Assembly: GCF_030272615.1 (NCBI RefSeq)
Contig: NC_081415.1
Coordinates: 625,889,740-625,953,739, forward strand
Source: Cryptomeria japonica
Lineage: Eukaryota > Streptophyta > Pinopsida > Cupressales > Cupressaceae
Direction of reading: 5' to 3'
Length of the DNA stretch: 64,000 bases
Shown here: piece by piece, positions 52,322 to 62,818 of the stretch
Position numbering within the stretch: the stretch's first letter is position 1
Layout: every line of letters starts with the position of its first letter
Notes under the pieces: generated by a model
Databases searched by the model: none
The model's input: the letters and a program-made list of their open reading frames with translations, nothing else
Told to the model about the DNA's origin: nothing
Program-made: the position numbers and the translations under genes

Positions 52322-54771
52322 ATGATTGATGACGAGCCACTGGACGAGGTGAGTTGACTAAACTTTGACTTTTGATTTTCTGCATTTTGACTTTTCTGTG
52401 ATCATATGCGGGCCCTAAAGGCTGACCCGGGGCCCACCCAGGGTGCCATGGTCCCTGACAAGGGCGCCATGGTCCCTTCAGGGTGCCATGGTCCCTGACA
52501 GGGCGCCATGGTCCCCTCAAGGTGCCATGGTCCCTGACAGGGCGCCATGGTCCCTGACAGGACACTATGGTCCCCAATCAGGGCTTGGCGAGGGGTTTCA
52601 GGACTAGCACATGATTTTCGACAGTTTGCATTAGTGATTTTGATGATCGAGTACTGATTACGATTATGTTTTTGTGTTGCAGGGCCTTCCGTACATGAGA
52701 GAGCATACAGCGGGACATATTCTTCGCAGTTTGCGAGATCAGATTCTGTGGCTTACTCAGTCAGAGAGAGACACACTGTCGATAGTAGGATTATGGTATG
52801 TGATCCTCATGCCAGCCATTCAGTTCCATCCTGCGATGCTGATGGCATTGATGGAGCGATGGGATCCTGACACATGCACATTTCATCTTCCAGTAGGGGA
52901 GTTGACGGTTACACTCGAGGATGTGTACCGTATACTTCATCTTCCTATGAGAGGAGTGACTGTTACATACGCGACTGATCGGTCAGCGGAGGATCATCAG
53001 AGAGAGCAGGTGTATTGCATAGGGAGAGTCATGCCGAGTGAGATGAGAGGTCGCATCATGGTCAGCTGGCTCTTACATCCTACAGGGGAGGTACCCCTTC
53101 TGAGACGCCTTATGATAGCCATCATAGCACTAGTCGTCTACCCTAATGGGCAAGGGGCGCACATGCATGGGGGTCTCACATGGTGTATCAGAGCGATGGA
53201 GAGACATAGGAGAGTGTATGCTTGGGGTCGGAGTATGCTTGCACATCTCTATCATGACCTTGAGGAGTACGTATTTGGACAGGGGTTCAGTTTGATGACA
53301 TGCACACTTCTGCAGGTGTGGATTTTAGAGCACTTCACATGCACTAGGCCCATCGGCTTTCCGCTGAGTACAGCGAGCGAGCGACCTAGGGTGTTTGCTT
53401 ATCCACTTACCAGCGAGTGGAGATTTGGAGATTTGTTATATTGGAGAGTGATTTTTGATAGACTGACAGCCGAGGTGACAGTGTGGAGACCTTACCTACG
53501 GATGCACAGATGGGATGGTATGGAGAGATAGTTAGCATGCCTACAGAGGAACCGCCTACTGCAAGGACGATATTCACACATCATAGTCCCTTTCTACTTT
53601 GACCGAGTACAGAGGCAGTTCGGGCTAGAGCAGTGTGTTCCAGCCGATGTGCCCATCTATACTCGACACTCACGGGTCCTTCCCAGACTTGGAGCAGTAG
53701 CGAGACCGACGACAAATGACATCGAGACTACGGATATAGAGGGATCTGATCAGGATGTAGTCACTGATTATTCTGCAGAGCCTGGAGCACAGCGCAGGTA
53801 TGTCTCATGGTTTATGAGATCATATCCAGGTCCTATCTTTCCACCAGATCACCCGACAGGCCATCCAGGCCCATGGAGACATGGAGACTGAGATGAGGAC
53901 CAGGGATCCAGGTCAGAGGAGCCAGAGGAGGGAGAGGGTCATGAGGAGGTGGGAGATCCTGATCCACCTACAGGCGATCAGCCCAGCATCAAGGAGGAGA
54001 GAACTGATGATGAGGAGGAGTCAAATGCAGATGAGGATAGAGATGATGAGGATAGAGATGATGAGGAGGAGTCGGATGAAGCTCCTCACCATTCAGGGGA
54101 TGATACCATAGCTCTGGATCCTCCTCATATTCCCCAACAGGGGGAACATGAGGCGATACGGAGACCTGTTCCTAGTACCGCCCAACCTACACCCATCGTG
54201 CACAGATTAGTCGAGCGAGGGGAGCCTAGTAGATCCCAATCATAGATGCTATCATATCATGATCCCTACTGGCGCGAGGGAGACCCAGGTATAGTAGGTT
54301 TAAATTGATTATTAATGTTTTGATGATATAGAATGGTACTAATACAAAAATCTATTCTACTGCCATAGCTAATGTGTAGGAGTGGCATTCCTTGATTCAG
54401 CAGGCAGTGACAGACATTTCCACGATAGCACAGATCCCCAGTTCCTCACAGATTGCCTATAGGCCTTAGGGGAACGTGGGTCGGCACGAGGACTTGTTTT
54501 CCCCATTTCGAGTTCAGGTAGACATATGGAGGGAGAGAGAGAGAGTCCTATCAGAGGACCTTCAGCGGGCACGGTGAGATCTAGCAGCAGCTCAGGCCGA
54601 GGCTACCACCTATCGCGCGATCCTTGTGGATAGGGATCATAGGAGTTCCTCTCGGAGTCACTCACGGTCTGTATCTCGCTATACACCCATGGGTCCACCT
54701 TCACGGCTAGATCAGGAGGGAGCGTCCAGTCGACACTCTCCAGCCACCAGTCCTAGGGATAGGAGATGATT
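52322..54771 (+). CDS. Plant mobile domain (PMD) protein, spliced, antisense to gag-pol
   Basis: Exon 1 ends DDEPLDE at 52348. A GT-AG intron (52349-52682) joins it in frame to GLPYMREHTAGHI. Exon 2 carries the PMD signature (LWLTQSERDTLSIVGLWYV; then MALMERWDPDTCTFHLPVGE; then TVTLEDVYRILHLP) and the C-terminal VQRQFGLEQCVP region, followed by an acidic Glu/Asp stretch (53990-54080). A further segment at 54380-54771 encodes EWHSLIQQAVTDIST and an Arg/Ser tail (SSSRSHSRSVSRY); a second intron (about 54289-54379) would reach it, but the join is one base out of phase. TAG 53529, TGA 53889, TAG 54243, and TAG and TGA in the last segment break the frame, so this copy is not functional. Host PMD proteins (MAIN, MAIL families) act in the nucleus in gene silencing and genome stability; the role here is unknown. 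Confidence 0.75.
52349..52682 (+). other. Intron 1 of the PMD gene
   Basis: GTGAGT donor at 52349, TTTTTGTGTTGCAG acceptor ending at 52682, 334 bp. It has a T-rich stretch before the acceptor, and joining the exons keeps the reading frame. The minisatellite 52441-52580 lies inside. Confidence 0.7.
52441..52580 (+). repeat. Minisatellite, seven units of 19-21 bp, in PMD intron
   Basis: Units read GGGYGCCATGGTCCCTGACA, mostly alternating GTGCC and GCGCC, beginning at 52441, 52462, 52481, 52501, 52521, 52540 and 52560. Similar single words occur in the LTRs of the same element (GGGCGCCACGGTCCTGAC near 51308). Confidence 0.9.
54289..54379 (+). other. Possible intron 2 of the PMD gene
   Basis: GTATAG donor after GACCCAG and an AATGTGTAG acceptor bound a 91-bp AT-rich stretch unlike its GC-richer neighbours. 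The exon on the right is clearly coding but one base out of phase, so the exact site or an indel remains open. Confidence 0.45.
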
Positions 54772-55373
54772 TTATGATGTAGGAGAGGTCACATTTTTGG
54801 ATGTATAGTGACCTATATTTGTATACGATCCACACATATATATATGTATATATACATGCTTCTCTTTTGTCTCAAATGTGTTATCTTTAATGCTTAAAAC
54901 AATGTATGTTTTGCTTTGATTAAATCTAATACATTTGGTAAATGTACATGTATGTTCAGAATTTAATTTCCATATGATTGATTTCTCAATGCACTATGAT
55001 TAAATTGATACATGTGTGACTTAATTAAATATTTAATCAAGTACTACATTGATGATAAGGAAGACATATGCATTAAGTCTAAGAATCATATAACTAATGT
55101 GATTTAATTCTGAACTTAAACACAACATGATACGACTCTACTTAACACATAAAGACACTGTATAATATGCTAGCATAATGGAATGTAAATCTTTCACAAT
55201 TTACATAAATGAATTCAAGACAAACCATAGAGTAAAAAGACACGCTTGTCAGGAACGAAGCAATATAGATTAAACAACATAACTTTTAATTCTATTTTGC
55301 TTTAATTAAGAGACACTAACATATTATCCAATGTTTGAAGAATTGAAAAGAAGATAGATGAAGAATGAAGAAT
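54772..55373. other. Convergent 3' ends between PMD gene and pol
   Basis: About 600 AT-rich bases with no gene. They lie between the stop of the plus-strand PMD gene and the stop of the minus-strand pol, and contain an (AT)-rich TATATATATGTATATATACAT run near 54838-54857 that could serve as a terminator region for either. Confidence 0.4.
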
Positions 55374-58300
55374 TAAGCATAATATCTACGCAAGTGCATA
55401 GCATTGATAGGTTCTTTAAGAGGCGTACCATCTACATCCGCTATTTTGTAAGCACCTGATCCATAATCCTCAATAACGATGTATGGTCCAAGCCAATTAG
55501 GACTGAATTTTCCCTTTTCTGCAGGTAAGGCATTCACATTGTGCTGATTCTCATAGAGGACTAAGTCACCTACTGAGAAGGAACGTTGAATAACCTTATC
55601 ATTATAGCTTCATTGTAGAGTTTTGTGATACACTTGAATATGCTCAAGAGTGTTTATACGCTGTTCATCAAGCATCTCAAGTTGTTGAAGTCGTTGTTCT
55701 CTATAAGAGTCATCATCTACTATACCTTTGAGAGAAACCCTAAGTGATGGAATCTCTAGCTCTAAAGGCATAATAGCGTCAGCACCATAAACAAGATTAT
55801 AAGGAGTAGTTCCTGTGGCAATTCGTACACTCGTTCGGTAAGCCCAAAGAGCATAGATTAGCTGGTTACTCCAATCCTTACCATGCTTATTCACAGTTTT
55901 GCGAAGAATTTGTTCAATTATCTTATTGGATGATTCGGCTTGACCATTTGACTGAGGATAGTATGGTGTAGAAAATCGATGTTTGATATGATACTTCTCA
56001 AGGAATTTCTTCACGTCCTTGTTCTTAAATGATCTCCCATTATCTGAGATTATAGTAGAAGGTATCCCGAATCGAGAAATGATGTTTTCTAGAAGAAATT
56101 GACAAATCACTTCAGCAGTGGTAGAGCGAAGGGGAATAGCTTCTACCCACTTCGTAAAGTAATCTGTTGCGGTTATAATGAAGGTGTGTCCTTGAGATGA
56201 AGGAGGAGAGATTTTACCAATAAGATCCAAACCCCATGCGGAAAAAGGCCAAGAAGCTACTTGAGAATGGAGTTCTTGGGCAGGAGCATGAATCAGATTA
56301 TTATGTTGTTGACATTGATGACATTTCTTAACAAATGAAAAAGAATCCATCTGCATAGTTTGCCAATAGTATCCCATACGAAGCAATCTATGAACCAAGG
56401 ATTTGCCTCCAAAATGCCCCCCACAGGCACCTGAATGCGCCTCTTCAAGAGCAACGGGGATTTCTGATTTGTTAAGACAGCGAAGGAGAAGACCATCATA
56501 ACCCCTTCGGTAAAGGACATTAGAAAGAATGATATATCTAGCAGACAACTTGCGGATTCTAGCCCTAGTGTTTCTATTAGCAGAATCAGGAAAGGTACCA
56601 TCAGTCAAATATCTTACGATATGCGAGTACCATTCATCTAAGTCTATAAAATCACAACATGTTACCAAGCTAGAATCATCTACAATAGCTGGAGAAACAA
56701 GGTTGTGAATAATGAATTTAAGATCGACCACAGGGTCCTCTAAAGATACCAGAGAAGCCACACATGCCATTGCATCCGCATGTCGATTATCTTTTCGAGG
56801 AATGGGTTCCATAGTATAAGAATCGAAATTTTGTAATAAAGAGATAGCAAGGTCTTTATATTGTGATAATTTGTCTTGTTTTGCTTGATATATTCCTGTT
56901 ACTTGTCTTATAATCAATTGCGAATCTCCATAGATATGTATGTGTTTTATATTCAGAGCTAAGCCTGCTTTTATTCCCGCTATAAGAGCCTCATACTCAG
57001 CAATGTTATTGGTACACAGGAAATTTAGACGATAGGATAAGGGAATGGGTTTCTTTGTAGGAGAAATCAGAACAACACCTACCCCCGATCCCATACGACA
57101 CTTAGAGCCATCAAAGTATAACTCCCAAGTTTCATCTTTCTCTATAGAAAGAATAAAGTCGTCAGGAAAAGACTCAGGGTTAGGGAAGGAGAAAGGTGAA
57201 GGGGCCTCAGCTAGGTGATCGGTCAACGCTTGCCCTTTAATTGCTCTTCGTGAAACAAATTTAAGGTCAAATTCAGTTAACATCATAACCCACTTAGCTA
57301 GGCATCTTGATAAATCAGTTTTAGAGAAAAGATGCTTCAACGGATCAAACTTTATCATGACGTGGACTTCTGAATTTAAGAGATAATGTCTCAATTTCTG
57401 AGTCGCAAACACCAAGGCCAAGCATTGTTTTTCTATCGCAGAATATCGGGTCTCATAATCAAGTAAGGTACGACTTATATAATAAACCGGACACTCCATA
57501 CCATCTTTATCATGTTGTGCCAATAATGCTGCAAGAGCATGAGATGAAGCAGCCGTATAAAGAAGGAAGGGTTGAGAAGGTTCGACCGGTCGAAGGATAG
57601 GAGGATTAGTTAAATACATTTTTAAATCTTCAAATGCTTGCTGACAATCCTCATTCCATTGAAAAGTGATATTCTTTTTGAGAAGTTGAGTGAAAGGAAA
57701 AGTATGATCCGCAAGTTGAGATACAAACCTACGAATAGCTTGAATCTTTCCCTGTAAGCTTTTAAGTTGAGACACATTTCTAGGAGGTGGCATGTTGACA
57801 ATAGCATCTATTTTCTTAGTGTCCACCTCAATCCCATGATGCGAAACTATGAATCCTAATAGTTTTCCACTATCCACACCAAAAACACATTTTCGGGGAT
57901 TCAAGCGCATGTGATATTTACGAATCCTTTCAAAGATTTGACGAAGGATTTCAATATGATCCATGCGAAGAAAGGATTTGGCTAAAATGTCATCAACATA
58001 ATCCTCTAAAATCTTATGCATATAATCATGAAAGATAAGGGTCATCACTCGTTGATAAGTTGCACTGACATTTTTAAGTCCAAAAGGCATCACTATCCAA
58101 CAAAACGTACCCCAAGAAGTAGTGAAAGCGGTTTTGAATTGATCTTGAGGGTTAATAAAAATTTGATTGTATCCTGAAAAACCATCCATGAAGGATAACA
58201 AGGCATGTCCTGCCGTAGAATCAACTATCATGTCAATGTTTGGAAGAGGAAAATCATCTTTTAAAGAAGCCTTATTTAGATCCCGAAAGTCGGTACACAT

Positions 58301-59029
58301 TCTTATTTTGTTATCTGGTTTAGCCACAGCGACAATATTTGAAATCCATGGGGAATAGTCAATAGGGCGGATAAATCCAACCTCCAATAACTTTTCAATC
58401 TTAGCCTTAACAAGCAAAGCTACCTTAGGATTCATTTTTCGAATCTTTTGTTTCACGGGCTTAGCATCAAGAACTAAGACAATGTTATGAGTAACAATCT
58501 TAGGATCTATACCAGGCATGTTAGAGTATGTCCAAGCAAAGATCTCGGGGAATTCATGCAATAAATCTTCATATTGTTTTTGTTCCTCTTCATCCAAACA
58601 TTTTCCAATTTTAATAACTTTCTCTTTATTGCAAAGGTCTATCTTAATATCAGTGGTATCACTTATGAGAAGATTACTTTGTTGAGGAGTATCCTTTAAC
58701 TGAGGGAATTCTTTCACAATCTCATCGTTATCAATCTCTTTTCCAAAATAGGCTTCAGTGTTCAAACAATAAGGGAGTCCCCTATTGTGATGATAATGAG
58801 GAAGAGTGTCATAGGCTCCCAAGAACTCAGCTAAAGCATCGTCGGTAGGGAAGATATCCAAAGCACAATCACCCGAAGGATCCCCATCAATATACTCAGG
58901 GTGTTGTATTGATAGAGATGTAGAGATAGCATTAACACTAATCCATGGTCTTTTAGAAGCTTTAGTACGTCTGCAGGGATTATAGCCAAGTCCAAAGGCA
59001 TAATTGTGAAAATTAGTCTCTAGAGGAAC
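55374..59029 (-). pseudogene. Tat pol: RT, RNase H, archaeal-type RNase H, integrase
   Basis: Frame 1 of the minus strand, continuing from the protease ORF after one TGA. RT has KPDNKIRMCTDFRDLN, LSFMDGFSGYNQI and the active site YVDDILAKS (about 58000). The first RNase H reads LYTAASSHALAALLAQ, without its catalytic Asp, as usual in Tat. The second, archaeal type, has ELYFDGSKCRMGSG, NIAEYEALIAGI and IYGDSQLIIRQ. Integrase shows a zinc part ending CHQCQQ, then GLDLIG, ISDNGRSF and QAESSNKIIE, the DDE residues. A TGA at 55610-55612 interrupts it, and the frame goes on through the GPY/F-type end (KFSPNWLGPYIV) to a TAA at 55374. Only this stop keeps pol from being full length. Confidence 0.93.
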
Positions 59030-61003
59030 TCATATCCCTTGTTCATGAGCACCACAACCTTTTCCATGATACCCATGCTTAGCAAAAATGCGAAAACCAT
59101 GACCATAACGATCAGCCATTTCAGGAAGAGAAGGTGGTTTTTCATAAGACAAAGAGTCAAACTCTTCATAATTAGAGATGTGAGGAGAAGAAGTTTGAGA
59201 GGGGGCCACAAAATTATTACTCATAGATTCAGGTAAGGTTGATTGATTTTTAGTTTCTTCTTTCTTTTCAACTTTATGATTTTCAGCTTCTTCCTTCTTT
59301 TCAACTTTATGATTTTCAGCTTCTTCCTTCTTTTCAACTTTAATTTCTCTAGAAGGAACCTTATATTCACCCACAAAGGTAGGATTAAAATCAAGGGATC
59401 CCCAATCGTCGTCTTCAAGGATCTTCCCAGGATCAAAATCCTTCTTATGTGTAGTTTCAAGTAGAGAAGAATCTTCTCCAAGAGCTCCAGACTCATCCAA
59501 AAAATTTTGATCATCGGAGAGTGAGGATTCACCGATAGGTATCTTATTTAAAGATTCATCACTAGATGAGGATGGCTTAGAAGAACCCCCCTTAGAAGTG
59601 GATGTTTGCAAACAAGCTTGAAAATTAGTATCACCTATCAAGGTATATGTCTTATTGTTATAAATAAATTTAACTTGTCTATGCAATGTAGAAGGGACAG
59701 CTTGCATACTATGAATCCAAGGTCTCCCCAGTATCAAGTTGTATGTTAGATTTCCCAACATAACATGGATAGGTGTAGGCAAAGTAACAGGCCCCACTGT
59801 GATGGGTAAGGTGATAGTACCTAATGAAGTTTTAGCCACATTATCAAAGCCTCGAATAGGACGAGAGTCCGGTTCAATTAAGGATGTATCCACATTCATC
59901 TTATGCAACAGATTAATGCTACACACATTAAGACCAGAGCCATTATCTACTAGTGTTCGCCTTATAGCAGTGTCTTTCATGATAACCACAATCATCAAGG
60001 GATCATATTGATGTTGGATTTCACTAGTAGGCAACTCATCTTGGGTAAACACAATTTGAGCTTTAGGATTCATCACAGAGTTAACCAAAGATGCTATATT
60101 ACTAGATGTATTCGGTGGAGGAACATTCAAATCTCTCAAGGCATCTTGTAACATTCCATGATGAGCGGAAGAAGTTTGAATCAAATCCCAAAGGGATATC
60201 TTAGCAGGGGTAGCTTTAAGTTGTTCTATGAGATCATATTCCTTACTAAGAACTTGCGAAATACGGGGAGCTTGTGGAAGAATCGGTTGAGGATTCAGAA
60301 GGGAAACTGGGATAACAGGAGGAGGACTAGGTTGCCTATTATTTCTGGTATGATAAGTATGGGCAACCACATGATAACTCTCTCTAGTTATTTGCTTGGC
60401 ATAATTATAAGGACTTATAGGTTTTCTTCCTTGCACCGTGATGATTGGTTTATTCAGAGTACGAAAGGAATCATGATCATACCCTCCTTGGATAGTAAGG
60501 AGAGGTGTCTTAGGACCTTGAAAGGTGGGAGAAGGATAAGCTCCTTGGACTTCAAAGAGAGGCTTGTTATGCTCATTCAAGTTTATCATGTTAACTAATT
60601 TAGAAGTCTTGTTTTTGTTTAGAGATTTCGATAAAGACACAAAGTCATCAAGAGCATCATCCAACAAAGCATGATCATATCTATTAAAAGGTTTATCTTT
60701 TGATTCAAAAGGAGACATCTCCTCATAGAGGGGATTGTTGAAAACAACCATGTTACTAGATTTAGTGGAAGAGTTGATAGGAATGTACCCTTGAGAGGAC
60801 TCATTCAACTTATCTTTCTCATCACAACGAAATGGCATAGTAACAAGGTTTATGAGTTTTTGGTAAAATGAAGGTTTGGCATCTTTAGGGTTCAAAAACT
60901 CATCTAAAGCTTCATCTAATTCATCTTGGCTATACTCATAATAATCATCGAAAGCATGAACATTTTGCAAATAAAAATCTGACATTTTGAAAAGATTGCA
61001 CAA
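59030..61003 (-). pseudogene. Tat N-terminal ORF with protease; no visible gag
   Basis: 657 codons; the likely start is the internal Met of MSDFYLQNVHAFDDYYEY about 128 bases after the primer site. The N-terminal third is acidic with repeats (DEALDEFL; DDALDDFV) and ends with the Tat linker PAKISLWDLIQTSS. A retropepsin follows near residue 350 (RRTLVDNGSGLNV, then LILGRPWIH). After it come a Ser-rich spacer, three 11-residue KVEKKEEAENH repeats (59252-59350) and GCGAHEQGI. A TGA at 59030-59032 separates it from pol in the same frame. I find no Retrotrans_gag domain and no zinc knuckle, so either gag is replaced or it is supplied in trans. Confidence 0.85.
59252..59350 (-). repeat. 33-bp coding repeat, three units
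   Basis: Three tandem 33-base units within the spacer after the protease encode KVEKKEEAENH-like repeats. They keep frame. Confidence 0.9.
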
Positions 61004-61130
61004 AACTTAAACACCCAATGCAAAGAAACACACTTTTTTTTTTTTTTCCTTTTTAATGAAAATGAAATGAAAACACACTAAATCTAGATCTAGATCTAAC
61101 AAATGCAATGCAAGAGGAAGCAATGATAGT

Positions 61131-61148
61131 TTCACGTCGGGTTCACCA
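61131..61148 (-). other. Primer-binding site of the Tat element
   Basis: TGGTGAACCCGACGTGAA in sense, three bases from the LTR end CACACA. Identical to 41696-41713. The tRNA is not identified. Confidence 0.8.
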
Positions 61149-61583
61149 AAATGTGTGGGGGAAAAAGCGGGACTAGGTTAATCATGCCCTAATCCTACCT
61201 TTTGACACACATTACGGAATATGAAAGAGCCTAGAGATATCGCACAATTGGCTACTTCTTTTTGTGAAAGAGAGAGCCATGGGATATCTATTAGGATTTC
61301 TATTCCCTTGTTGAAATTGTAAGATCAAGTAATGCAAGTTCAAACCCTAATCCCAAAATGCAAGTATGAACTAATAACAAGATTGCAGAATTGAGATTAA
61401 ACAATGAACAGCTGTAAATACAAGGATGAAATAAGAATGCAAATGTGTACCCGGAGTTGAAATCGGACTGAAAATGTGCGGGATGGGGGCGCGGGCGCCA
61501 CTGTCCTTAAAACTGCACCGGAAACTACTATTCTGCACTCTGGAACACTGTTGGAAAGCTGTCTGAAAGCTGTCTGTCCGGAG

Positions 61584-61674
61584 GACCAGGGTGCCCAGCG
61601 CCTCTATCCCAGGGACCAGGGTGCCCAGCGCCCCTATCCTGGCAGGACCAGGGCACCCAGCACCCCTGTCCCAG
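61584..61674 (-). repeat. GC-rich 30-bp repeat in 5' LTR
   Basis: Counterpart of 50468-50558; three units, with CGCCC changed to TGCCC or CACCC in places, again C-to-T type changes. Confidence 0.85.
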
Positions 61675-61795
61675 TCTTCTGCTCTGCAATTTGATACAGA
61701 GTGTTGTCTCGACCTTCTCTCTCCGGATCTGTATCTCGCGGCGTCGTCCGAATCCTGAAACCTGCAATGATATCTGAAAAAGGGTGTATGGGCGG

Positions 61796-61803
61796 CTATA
61801 TAG
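61796..61803 (-). promoter_or_regulatory. TATA-like box of the Tat LTR promoter
   Basis: CTATATAG in sense, in the context ACCCTATATAGCCGCC, is the best TATA box in the LTR and is kept in the other LTR at about 50679-50686. No start site is proven. Confidence 0.5.
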
Positions 61804-62813
61804 GGTTTTGCCTTAGTCAAACCCCTACTTCGGCAATTTCCACCTCCACGAATAGCCAAGTTGTTTTGTAAAATGTATTGTGTGTACAGACCTAGTGTGT
61901 GTGCAAGGTCCTAAAATGCAAGAAAGCAAACTAGAGCAACCTAGAAAGTAAACCCTAATTGCTTGTAAATGATAATGTAAATGCTCTAAATCAAGATGCA
62001 AAGTGATCTAAAGCATGAATAAATGATGTATTGAAGCTTACGTAAAGACATGAAAACAACATGAAATCATACCCAACCCTCAAGGGAGGAGTACAAGCCA
62101 ATCTTCAGTCGGTAATCTCCTATTGTTCTTCAATGTCTTCCAAGCCCTAAGTGGATGAATGAATTTGATAGATGCTTGATAGAAGGATGTTGAATGTTGT
62201 TGAAGTCTTCAAAGATCTGCTCTTTCGCTGCATATGAAGTTCCTGGAAACAAAAATCTGATCCCCTCAAATGAAGAAAGAGAGCTCTTATGTATGAAACC
62301 CTAGGTCGCAATTTCATCTTTTGGCCGACCTAGAGATTGAATATCCCACCAATTTCTTGGGGTTAAGCTTTATTTTATGATTGGATCGTGCTCCTAAAAT
62401 TTCGGGAAAAATGTCCAGGACTGTGTGCACTCCGAGCGCCACGGTCCCGACAACTTTTCACCAAATTTTCAGGGCCATCAGATATGATGATTTTAGAGAG
62501 AATCTCGAAGTTACAGGTGATTTCGAGATGTTTTGACCCCCGAAATCAAGCCCCCAAGCTCAAAATAGGGCCTAATTAGGGTTTTTGATTAAGTGATGTA
62601 TTGGAGGAATAAAATGAAAGGGGCACGCTTTAATGAAAGGGCCCGACTTTGTGATGTGGAAAATGGTGAAATAGAACCTTTAGACCTAATTAATTCGATT
62701 AATTAAGTGCTAAAGGGGAAATGCCATGCAAAGTGCAACTGCGCCAAGGTGGGTGCTAAACTAGGTGTTAAATTGTACTGCTTTAGCAAGTGCGTACAAT
62801 TTATGACGTTACA

Positions 62814-62818
62814 CATAT
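62814..62818. other. Target-site duplication CATAT (right)
   Basis: Partner of 50031-50035; beyond it the Copia-3 integrase frame resumes. Confidence 0.92.

Larger units (their letters stand above)
50036..62813 (-). mobile_element. Tat-lineage Ty3/gypsy element with antisense PMD gene
   Basis: 12,778 bp, minus strand: 5' LTR 61152-62813, primer site 61131-61148, gag-position/protease ORF and pol 61003-55374, 3.7-kb 3' region 51703-55373 carrying an opposite-strand gene, polypurine tract 51687-51702, 3' LTR 50036-51686. CATAT flanks both ends and the Copia-3 integrase reads across the empty site. The order protease-RT-RNase H-integrase is that of gypsy. A second, archaeal-type RNase H and the integrase end mark the Tat lineage. 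The LTRs differ at few positions by eye, making this one of the youngest insertions here. Confidence 0.93.
61152..62813 (-). repeat. 5' LTR of the Tat element
   Basis: 1662 bp with the same structure as 50036-51686. A TATA-like box at 61796-61803 divides it into a U3 of about 1.0 kb and a transcribed part holding the GC-rich repeats. Confidence 0.95.

Noticed and set aside
52266..52577. Minus-strand ORF with GPWRPVRDHGTL repeats
   Set aside because: It is the translation of the intron minisatellite and has no other support.
53881..54111. Arg/Met-rich 76-codon ORF
   Set aside because: A shifted reading of the acidic region of the PMD gene.
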